NCBI GenBank assembly: GCA_026260175.1
Contig: JAKCWW010000889.1
Span: forward strand, 18,867 to 82,866
DNA: 64,000 nucleotides
Reading direction: 5' to 3'
From: Reticulitermes lucifugus
Taxonomy: Eukaryota > Arthropoda > Insecta > Blattodea > Rhinotermitidae
The translations under genes and the position numbers were made by a program. How positions within the stretch are numbered: position 1 is the first letter of the stretch; each line of letters begins with the position of its first letter. The notes below the pieces were generated by a model. The model was given only the letters and a program-made list of their open reading frames with translations. It ran no database searches and was not told the origin of the DNA. This document shows positions 55,230 through 64,000 of this stretch, piece by piece.

Positions 55230-58200
55230 GCATAGTTGTCACTCATCGTATTAAAATCTAGATACAATATATCTCCGATAGGCGATGTGACGTGAGTAAT
55301 AGGTCTAATCATTTATGATTAGAACTAATCACGAATTCAGACCACCAAAATCGATTTGTGTTACGAGTGGTGGGAACATACCGGTATACAGAAACGCTAC
55401 CGAATTTTGTCGTCAAACTGAATGAGAATTTGTGAAATATGCCTGCACTTGACAAACCTAATATGAGAGTACACATTCCGGGTTGAACTTCCATCAGAAA
55501 ATGAACGACTTTTGTAAGGTATGTACTTCCATTTCAGATTATAATTACCACAAATATTTAGGCTTTAATTGGAAAGGTTAACAGAGGACTTCATTATCAC
55601 TTACACCATCAAATATCGAAATTATTCGACGCACAGCGGTGGGTGTTGAACGACATTCGTCGCTCATCGCTTGTGCTAAGTTACAGACTCTTAGTTTTTC
55701 CGGCAAATTTTGTATCAAGAGACAGATGTATGTTCCAACAATTTACACGGCGTCACATACCAAAGACCGCAATCTTGATAGTATGATTAAAACAATAAAT
55801 TATAAAGGGTGCGCAATTTCACATAACATTTCGCCCTATCTGCCTGGAGTAATTAAGGAAAACTAAAGAACTTTTCAATCAGGATGGCCGTTCTCGGGCC
55901 GATGTTCGAAATGGGGGCCACTCGAATAAGAAGCAGGACTGCTACTATGCTGAGTTATGACTGAGTGGCTACTCAGTCACAACGTAGTGTAATATGAAAG
56001 TTAAGATCCTCACTGTCATCTGTACGTTATGCCTTTCGACTCTCCGGTGTCATGTTCGATGCCTCTTGAAGCCAGACATGGTGACATTACCTCATGGTGT
56101 TAGGAATCGTATTCCGATATATTACCATATATGAAACTGATATGGCAGAATCCTGCTAGGAGGAAGTAGTTTGGAATCAGTGCAGCCTTACCCACGCCAA
56201 AACTTGTTTAAAATGGGTTCTCAGCTCATACAAACGTTATGTTCCAGCGTTGGATGTAAGTACAAAAATATAAACTACGAAACCTATGCGTCTTTTCGAA
56301 TCCCAAGCTCAGGTCATAAGTAAGCACATAATGTCAGGAGAGATTAAGTCAGTGAAGTTACTAGTGGCCGCATTAGGATCTGAAACCTCGTACACGATTA
56401 GACTTCACTCCGTTCGTCCCACACATTGCCATCCCCTAACACACCAGAAACGTCCACAAGTTTATGACCTTAAAAAGCAATTCTGCGTGTCATTGCAGAC
56501 TTCGTGTTACATTAAACACGACAGATAGTTCGGACGTTGCACGTCGTCTTGAATGTCACCATACACGACGCTTTGGAAAGTGGATTTTTTTCCCGCCATC
56601 AGTACAAGCACGGTTTACAGAGGCGTGCTATGCCTCAGTCGCCGACTTCCCATTTCTTAGGTTCCGGTTTTTTCACGGCATTTCATGTGCAATTTTTGGT
56701 GCATAAATGTCATTACGATAGGTTCCTTCCAAATCATTCCGTTTATCTCCTGTAAATATCATTCTACCAGTTTTCAACACTCATTCACCTAAGCTTTGGG
56801 GGAGCAACAATGGACCCATTACAAGCCACGTCCCATAGAGACGGTGTCTCACTCTACCACGAGAATAAAAAAATAATGTTGGTGCAATGACAAAAAAAAG
56901 TGATTCTCACTGGCCCAACTGAGCAGAAAATTTCCACCCTAACACCTGAATACGAAACCATACCAAGTTTCCAAAACGCTTCTTTTGAAAAGACTCAAGA
57001 CCATTGAAATCGTTAAATATAATAGTACTCTTGATGAATTAAAACCCATTGGTTCTTATTATGTCTTAGAGAAAAGTGCTTGTAGAAGTGTCATTAATTT
57101 CACAGGGTAGAGCAAGACATAACAGAGGTATATAAAAATCAATAGATATGAAATAGAAGCCGGATATAAGTTGAAAATTTAAGAATGAATTAAAATCTCA
57201 GCTGCCTGAAGGTAAAAAGGGGCCCGAAATGCTCAAAATCGGGTGTTTTAGAGTCCCTAGGGTCACTGTGTCTACTACCACTAATTTCTTGGATACTTCC
57301 GCGAAACAGATGAGAAAAGCGACTATCAGTCTCATCATGTCCGTCTGTCTGTTCGTCCTTCCGCATGGAAGAGCGCGATTCCTACCAAACGGAATTACGT
57401 TAAATTACGTTGTATATTCGGGATTCTTACTCAAACCTTCCGACATATTCAGTTTTCTTAGAATCGGACAACAATAACAAAACGAACTGCATGAATACGT
57501 ATGTACATTTGTTACTGGTCTTTAACATAAGGTCAGACTGTGTTCCATGTGCGGTACGAGCTGAGGCAGAAAAAACAGTTGCGACCTGATATAACATTCC
57601 AGAATGATCGATTGTAAATCTCATCGTTTACGATATCTCGAGAGTCATCAGATATCGTTTATGATCGATTGTAAATATTTTGCTAAAATCAGGAGAAAAT
57701 TTACCGTGTGGTCTGGGTATAATGTGGAAAAGCACACTCACAGTACCAATATTTTCCGTGTTTTCCTTTGAATTTTTTAAGAATTAGAAATCTGGAATCA
57801 CAATTGAGCGAAGGCGCCAGAAGTTTTACGCTTTGAAGATATTTTATAACTCGAGGAATCTGTTTTTTCTGGGTATTAAGCTTAGTCACTGGAAAAATGT
57901 TTACCGATATTCCGAAGACACATAGTGCCTTTACCTTCAAGGGTCTTGAGTGGCGAGAAGATTAATCTCGGGCCTCTATAATTTTCAAACACCCCGCTGT
58001 GAAACCTCAAGCCTCCAGTATTATATTGTATGCTAATATAGCATACATCTCGGAAAATAAACACTGAAATGAAAAGAACGTCATCCATTGCACGCTATCT
58101 TGAATCAATTTAATTTCCTGCACATAGATTTTCGGGCGAAACTCTTTAAAAACTGCCAACTGGAAGAATAGGAAGGAGACAGAAAGATGGCACTATCATT

Positions 58201-58960
58201 TCTTATTGGAAACGGTTGTGGTAGCAGCAGGTGAATGAAATTTGCCTTTGGTTTTAGCGGTAAGATTTGCGTTCTCTTGAGGGAGGGTTAATTTTATTTA
58301 AAAAATATAGGAAGTGACCTTAAGGCCGATGATTCAGAGTCCACAAATTTCAGTCTCGTTTTACGTCATACTCAGTAGGCCACATCCGGGTACAAGGAAC
58401 AACGGCATTCCTTCTAGGTGCGGTCTGCTACTGTTCTGCAGAATCTTGCTCAGCTGGGTCTAATTGAAGTTTAATTACGGAATGCAAAATTCATCCCGGA
58501 TTGGTCTCTTACAGCACAGTACACCGAACATTTCAGCCGTCAGTCTATGGACAAATTGTCTGCAGCATGTTTTGCTTGTTATCGGAATAAACAGAGACAT
58601 GTTTGAGGATCATACTCATCTGGGATGTGACGTACATTTACACACAGTAACTGACGTCAGAACCTGAAATCTTGCAAACAGAAACGTTTCCTAAACAACA
58701 TATTTTGCATACGTGTGAAGTAAAACGCATTACTACTGAGGAACAATTTTCTTTTTGTTGAGTAAACAACGAAAGCAGGCTAAAAGGAGAAGGAAGCCGA
58801 AGACGTCATCTTGCCTGGAAAAACTGCGTGACCTCCACGACTATTCAGTCACTTAACGATAAATATTAAACTGCGTATCTAACTGGGCATGAAATGGTAT
58901 ATTGATTATAAATTTGAAAGAACATAAATGAATTTGTCGAGACCTATTTAAGGTATTAGG
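55230..58960. other. Long interval without recognised gene
   Basis: 55746-55768 is a terminus of the GGATGTGACGCCGTGTAG family (ACACGGCGTCACATACC). Near 57335-57375 a GTCCGTCTGTCTGTTCG run recalls the (GACA)n part of the TTTAGGCGC elements. Several 60-85 codon frames have no motif. Confidence 0.4.
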
Positions 58961-58970
58961 TAGTAACTCA

Positions 58971-59188
58971 CAAGAGCCCTCCACCTGTCCCTATCCTGAG
59001 CCATATCAATCCAGTCCATGCCCCCATCCCACTTCTTGAAGATCCATTTTAATATTATCCTCCCATCTACGCCTGGAAGACCCAGGCGTAGATGGGAGGT
59101 TAATATTAAAATGGATCTTCAAGAAGTGGGTGGGAGGACGTGGACTGGATTGATATGGCTCAGGATAGGGATAGGTGGCGAGCTCTTG
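58971..59188. repeat. Palindromic duplication of the LINE family A 3' end
   Basis: The left arm (58971-59076, antisense) and right arm (59082-59188, sense) are inverted copies with a few differences, separated by AAGAC. The centre reads CGCCTGG-AAGAC-CCAGGCG. Both arms encode the [13 protein letters not shown] block. Confidence 0.9.
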
Positions 59189-59312
59189 TGAATGCGGTAA
59201 TGAACCTTCAGGTTCCATAAAACGCGGGTAATTTCTTGACTAGCTGAGGACCTGTTAGTCTCAAAAAGGACTCTGCTCCATGGAGTCCATGGGTAGTAAC
59301 TGCCTCTAGAGT
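59082..59312 (+). mobile_element. LINE family A 3' end
   Basis: After the palindrome arm it continues through GCGAGCTCTTGTGAATGCGG and the non-coding end GGACCTGTTAGTCTC to GACTCTGCTCCATGGAGTCC, the same 3' terminus as at 40560 and 23690. Confidence 0.8.
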
Positions 59313-59319
59313 CCGAAGA

Positions 59320-60415
59320 TAAAAAATACTTCGAGTTATAAACAAGGAAGCTCCAAATACATAGCAGGGGTGGCACCCCTGCTCGCTACCCCTGCTTCGT
59401 ATTTGTTTTATTTGAGAGCTTTGAACATCTGGGCTGTCAAGCTCTCAAACAAAACTGGCGGTGACAGACTCATACGGATCCTACTCGGCATAACCAAATC
59501 TCGCATTACTTTTCATTTCCTTTACTTTCAATATAACCTTGAATTATTATGAAAAGGCGGAAAGAATTGTGGTTTTGAATGTTTCACACCTCAATTACGT
59601 CAAAAAAGAAAAAGGCACACCCCCATTTCTGAACACTCATGCTTATGACTTATACGTCCACGTTATTACTCAGTGAAAATCAAATAATACTAGCATAAGT
59701 ATTCATTACTGAAAAAAATCCTCACGAAAGTCTAAAATACCCATAAAGTTTTCTTTATGTCCCGACCAATGAGACTGAAATATGTACGATATTACACTAA
59801 TCTGAAGTTATTACAATACACAATTTTAAGTCATTATTCGAAGACAAAGAGCAACATCAATCAGGTAGTGACAACATTGTGAAATTAAAACTAAAGTTAG
59901 CCTTATGTGGTAGGAACTAGACACGCCCTTCCAAACCTTGTTTCTGATCTTGATCAGTTCAAGGTCAACCGGGCAAAAAACCAAGGCCAAGGTTATTCAT
60001 AATTCTGTCAGAAATTTTAAAATACGTAATAGCATAGCAGATGAATGTATAATGTTTGAAGTTTTACAAATTATTTACATATTATAGACATTTTTTCTTT
60101 ATGAGGTACAAAATTGTCGATGAAGGCCACTGACAGGAAAAACAAAGCAGTTTTAATTCCTAGACATTTTTGTACCGGTTGTTTATACAGCCTTTTGAAA
60201 ACAGCAGATTCTAGCCACGTGTCAGACGTTACGATGGTTAATACTTCTCACACCGCTTAGAACACACCAATTCTGATTTTACGTAAAACGAATAGACCTG
60301 CTAAAATTTTGCAAACTTTCTGTCAATGCCCAGTGATTTTCGGAAAATTGTAGAATGTCAAAACTGATATCAAATTGCGTGATTTCAGGTTCCACCGCAG
60401 TGTAAATGAGATCCT
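59320..60415. other. Interval without recognised gene
   Basis: 59365-59395 has a short self-complementary stretch (AGCAGGGGTGGCACCCCTGCT). Otherwise unrecognised AT-rich sequence. Confidence 0.4.
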
Positions 60416-60421
60416 CGCTCT

Positions 60422-60510
60422 TCTGGGATGTTACGCAGCGTAGATTGGTAGTTAGTTGACGACATTTCTGGACAACCTATCTGTCACATCTTCAAGGGTC
60501 AAGCAGTCCA
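60422..60510 (+). repeat. Relic of the GGATGTGACGCCGTGTAG family
   Basis: TTCTGGGATGTTACGCAGCG, then GACATTTCTGGACAACC and CATCTTCAAGGGTCAAG, closely paralleling 36375-36460. Confidence 0.6.
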
Positions 60511-60614
60511 GGTCTTCTCAGACTGTGAAGTACTCGCGTAAATGAGGAAAATGACCGTCAACGTACGTCCATACACAAACGCTTGCTGAGGCATGTGTGA
60601 TTTTCGTGCTATCT

Positions 60615-61065
60615 CCACAGCAGATGCTCTGTGTGGTTCCCTGCATGTCAGCACAACTTTCAGCTCTTCTTAGCAGTTGAACTGCGTACTATTTCAAAAT
60701 TTCCCGGCTTTACTTGAATCTCCTGACAAGCATTTTCTACTTGTTGTATTACCTGTAAGTCATTGATAGGTTCTGAACAAACCAAAGGCTTTTGGTTCCC
60801 CAAAGCCAAGAATCCAGAGGACGAAGGCCAGGGGACTGTGACGACCTCTTAACTGGGCCTCTATATCTTATCCACTGTCCACCGAAAGTCTGGTTCAGAT
60901 GCTGTATGACAATGCGGAAAAAATGAGTTTGTGCCCTATCATTCATGAACCATATGTGTTGTCGTTGATGAAGACAAAATCGTACATCTTTCAAGCAAAT
61001 CGGTAAACTATTAAAAAAAACTGATTTCACCTTGCACCCGTTGGCCTGCTAGGTGAGAGAACTTG
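60615..61065 (-). pseudogene. Mariner-like DDE transposase relic, third catalytic Asp lost
   Basis: A minus-strand frame (61030-60749) reads FFNSLPICLKDV, RQHIWFMNDRAQTHFFRIV, HLNQTFGGQWI and SQSPGLRPLDSWLWG. These match the WFxHDGAPAHF block with the second catalytic Asp and the SPDLNPLDFWLWG block, where the third Asp is Gly here. Further on, in another frame, come SEPINDLQVIQQVENACQ and remnants of the NHTEHLL end. Frameshifts, stops and the lost Asp make it inactive. The N-terminal half and the terminal repeats are missing. Confidence 0.75.
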
Positions 61066-61284
61066 TCCTAAGAACTGATTTCCTAAGTTGGCCAAATTTC
61101 TTAAAGCGTACTGTCGCGTTATCGTGGTATCCAGTCAAATGCAAACATCGCTAAATCTTGGAAGATATTCGTGTTAGGATATATGTTGAATTGAAGGGTT
61201 TTTTCATTTAAGTATTACACACTAATAAGGTCTGTAAGCCGTTTTAAGAACCGATATGTATATATTTATATATAATACACACTT

Positions 61285-61540
61285 GGTAACCACCTAGTCA
61301 GTTCGACTGTGGTAAAATTTGGCAACTTGTATCTGGCTGGATGTCACTAGCCATCTTCACACCATGTCTGTATTACCCCTGGGGAAAACACTCCGGTACG
61401 CATTGGACAGGATGCTGGGTGGGCCCCACACCCTGTCTGGTCCGATGAACAGGAGAAAATTTCTATCCTTGCCGGGAATAAAAAGGTGGTCATCCAGTCC
61501 GTAATCTGGTCACTATACTTACCAAGCTATCTCATTTCTT
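61285..61540 (-). mobile_element. Family C SINE, antisense, diverged
   Basis: GTATTACCCCTGGGGAAAAC, GATGCTGGGTGGGCCCC, GCCGGGAATAAAAAGGTGG and CTGGTCACTATACTTACC follow the family order with many changes. Confidence 0.65.
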
Positions 61541-61564
61541 ATTTGTATAACATTAGACAACATA

Positions 61565-61832
61565 CTTTTTTTTCTGTGGTGCAACATCCCCACTCGGGCA
61601 TAGGCTGCCTCATTGTTGAGGTTTCTAGATCACACACAATTACACACACCCGATAGGACTCCTCTGAACGAGTGATCAGCTTGTCGCAGAAGCCACTCCC
61701 TACACAACACACAATAAACACAAGAGACGAAAATCTATGGCCTCAGCGTCATTCGAAACCGCGATCCCAGCAATCGAGCAGCCGCAGACCTACGCCTTTG
61801 ACCGCACGGCCACCGTGAGCGGCCACTACCTG
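61565..61832 (-). mobile_element. tRNA-derived SINE, antisense
   Basis: Oligo(T) (CTTTTTTTTCTGTGGTGC), body GGACTCCTCTGAACGAGTG, antisense B box CATTCGAAACCGCGATCC and antisense A box GACCGCACGGCCACCG. Same family as 3961, 27325 and 47160. Confidence 0.85.
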
Positions 61833-62097
61833 TTAGGAGATTACTATAATTTTTTCTCACAGCACTTCATACTTTATAAAACACATCAAGAAATTTGAAT
61901 TTGTCATTCCTTCCAAACAGATTCCGAACCAGTACGCATACACTGTTATGAAAGATATCACGAAATATTTCTCCGACACAGATATAGGTTTATCATCAAC
62001 CATCCACTACATACCCTCAGGAGTTGACAGAGCATCGTTAAATAACCGAATAACGAAGCTGTGAACCTGAAGGAGTTGGGCGGTTTAGCCTTTCAAA

Positions 62098-62295
62098 TAT
62101 AAGGTAAAAGGTAAAGTTCTCCCTAGAACAGGCCATGAAGGCCGAGAGGGGGAGTAGAGGTATGGCTCTATTCTTCCTTTAACCTCGGCACTAGATGGGG
62201 ATGGGTGGTGAACTCCACGCCCCGGCCGCTTTAACCCCGGAAAAGAGACCCGGTACCCATTGTATAGGAGGCTGGATGGGCGCCAACCTGCCTGC
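62098..62295 (-). mobile_element. Family C SINE, antisense, truncated before the tRNA head
   Basis: AGGTAAAGTTCTCCCTAGAAC, GGTGAACTCCACGCCCCGG, GGGTGGTGAACTCC and GGAGGCTGGATGGGCGCC are present; the antisense B box and head are missing. Confidence 0.75.
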
Positions 62296-62494
62296 AGATG
62301 GAACCTACAGCTTAACTATTTAGCACGTACAGGAATGCAACAACCATTTTCTTTAGCCGATACGTTTACATGGAAGAGCAGCAACTGTGTTTAAGAAGAA
62401 AATTCAGAAGAGAATAATTAAGGAAGGGAAAGCAGAAATGGTATAGAGATAACTGCACAATGAGCAGCTTTAATTGTTAATAAATGAGGTGAAC

Positions 62495-62650
62495 ATAAGA
62501 TGACACGTAGCACAGTAGAGTATGAGAGGACACGTAGCACAGAATGTGAGAGTACACGTAGGCACACGCAGAATACGACATGACAAGTAGCACAGTAGAG
62601 TATGACAGGACACGTAGAATACACGAGTACACTTAGCACATACAAAATAC
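62495..62650. repeat. Degenerate minisatellite, unit about 24-30 bp
   Basis: Units of the form GACACGTAGCACAGTAGAGT, ATGAG recur about six times with insertions. Opposite-strand Cys/Val/Leu-rich open frames here are produced by the repeat. Confidence 0.8.
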
Positions 62651-62659
62651 TCGTATGAG

Positions 62660-63940
62660 AAATGCATGATATATTAAGGTAAGGAACTTCTAGAGAGACA
62701 CAGTTACAGATGGGAGGACAATATAAAATATATTTTATAGCAATAATGTATGAAGCTGTGTCTGCGATGATTTGCTTCAGGGTGGGTGCAATGGCGGGAT
62801 TTTGTGATCTCGGTCGTGAAGCTTCAGTTTCATATAATAGGAAAATTTCTCCACAGTTGAGCAAAAATCGACTTTTGGATAAAAGTCCCTTGCGTCCCTG
62901 AATTCATGAGTATGCACTGCACACAGGCTGAAATATCTCCATCGTGTGCGATGTTTCTCAAAACAATAATTAAATAAACACAACCTGACTACGAAAAAGA
63001 CTGTACGAGGTTTGTATGACGAGGGGCCTCGTTCCGCCGTATGACGGCACCCAGCGCCAGTGAGATCATCGCTGCCATAGGGACAGTGAAAGGGTGTGTT
63101 CACATCCATATTCAGTCTCGGGTGCGGAAAAGCCGGACATTTAACGGATTATGTAACACTGACCACCATGTGGGTTACTGTGGGAGGGCTAACAATAAGC
63201 GAATACGTTTAAACCAAGAACATAAAACGTAGAACCGTAGTAGCTCAGTCAGTATAGTGATTATGCTTCAGTGTGGACGACCGGAGAATCACAGATCGAC
63301 CACATCCAAAGTTATAGCCATATTTAAGACATGCCTTCTGGTTTCCTGTCTTTGCGTCATTTCGAGCTTACGCCGCGGTGTAAATGTGAGAACTGTGAGA
63401 ATACTGTGTATACGGTAAAGTGAAGAAGTCCGTGAATAGACAAATTTGTACAATCTATTATACGTTTTCAGTTTTACGTTGATTTGTGTTTGTTAATACA
63501 AACAGGTCTTGTATTTGAATACTGGCAATTCCTACTTTAATATATATATTTTGCTCCCTGAAAACCCATTACTAAATGAATGGTACATCTTACAATGGCT
63601 GACGCCTTATAATAGAGGTAATATGGTATTTATATTCACGTTTGCGTAACAAATACGGTGGTTTTGCTTGAATACCACGATGCGAATTCTAATGCTAATT
63701 GACAGCACGCCATGGCCTTGATCACCTGCTAGCTTGTCACACAGGTTTTTGTCTCCGAGCCAGCGGGAAATTCCTGTTTACAGTTCCAGTTTTTTTTATA
63801 ATGCGCAATACTTAGACACCGGAAATGCAGAACGTAGTATGAATCCCTTAGGAACGTTCACAAACACGCTTTTATGTCAATCATTTATCGTAACCAAAAA
63901 AGCCCTCCAAAGACCCTTGTCATAACTAACTCCATGGAGT
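62660..63940. other. Interval with one tRNA-like relic, no gene
   Basis: 63236-63305 has an A-box-like CGTAGTAGCTCAGTCAG and a damaged B box; it does not fold as a tRNA. 63915-63940 (ATAACTAACTCCATGGAGT) is the antisense tail of LINE family A. The remainder is unrecognised. Confidence 0.4.
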
Positions 63941-63941
63941 A

Positions 63942-64000
63942 GGCCGTGCCATGGCTCAGGCGGTTAGTCGCCGGCCTCTCACTGCGGAGGCCCGGGTTCG
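63942..64000 (+). mobile_element. Outer-type SINE head, cut by the window edge
   Basis: GGCCGTGCCATGGCTCAGG, CGGTTAGTCGCCGGCCTC and GGCCCGGGTTCG repeat the head of the outer SINE at 18762. Confidence 0.8.

Noticed and set aside
62418-62864. 148-codon Cys/Val/Leu-rich minus-strand open frame
   Set aside because: Its repeats are the translation of a minisatellite; there is no start or splice context.
63236-63305. Possible tRNA gene
   Set aside because: The A box is recognisable but the B box is damaged and no cloverleaf forms.

Overview
This window looks like insect nuclear DNA, most likely a polyneopteran such as a cockroach or termite. The evidence is AT-rich sequence with very low gene density, a short interstitial run of the insect telomere repeat TTAGG, spliced genes with GTAAGT donors and AATAAA poly(A) signals, and dense tRNA-derived SINEs, LINE fragments and inverted-repeat elements of types I associate with Blattodea. 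The species is an inference. Three assembly gaps (2321-2402, 18888-19157, 39945-40234) all lie inside repeats. There is no bacterial-style operon, CRISPR array, phage or intact tRNA/rRNA gene.

Two host genes can be supported, both for small secreted Gly/Tyr-rich proteins. Gene 1 (+ strand) has its last exon at 4831-5217: the rest of a signal peptide, then Tyr-Pro-Gly repeats. Its first exon was not found with confidence. Gene 2 (- strand) is complete: a TATA box at 28645-28654, a 5-codon first exon at 28506-28520 ending in GTAAGT, a 7.5-kb intron, then exon 2 at 20694-20990, with AATAAA at 20431-20436. Joined in phase 0 it gives a 103-residue protein with a clean signal peptide and a GYGG-repeat tail. 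In both genes the first intron splits the signal peptide, as is common in insect cuticle and structural protein genes.

The rest is mobile-element debris. From left to right: a decayed transposon protein gene (about 780-1790, -); a SINE with a 12-bp target duplication (2263-2462); a LINE 3' end (2880-3300, -); a SINE (3961-4203); gene 1; LINE remnants (8840-9060, 10322-10420, 10871-10990) around a 500-bp inverted-repeat element (9719-10226); a hAT-type transposase relic (about 11930-12420); two tandem hammerhead-like motifs (14640-14846); a diverged tandem repeat (16125-16640); a nested SINE with a 14-bp target duplication (18762-19515); gene 2, whose intron holds two foldback elements, a LINE and a SINE; SINEs and DNA-element relics (29150-36400); a foldback element with hammerhead motifs (37083-37439); a LINE reverse transcriptase (39530-40585); a small satellite (46045-46470); a LINE interrupted by a SINE (47040-47780); further hammerhead motifs (48361-48405, 50299-50331); a hAT-like non-autonomous element (51960-52285); a palindromic LINE duplication (58971-59188); a mariner-like transposase relic (60615-61065); and more SINEs to the right edge.

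The most unusual signal is a set of about seven hammerhead-ribozyme-like motifs (CUGAnGA, short GC stem II, GAAAC, 4-6 nt, UA/UC) in at least three sequence subtypes. Several sit at or near the centre of long inverted repeats. They resemble the minimal type I hammerheads known from Penelope-like retroelements, but no Penelope protein is recognisable here, so they may mark a non-autonomous ribozyme-bearing family.
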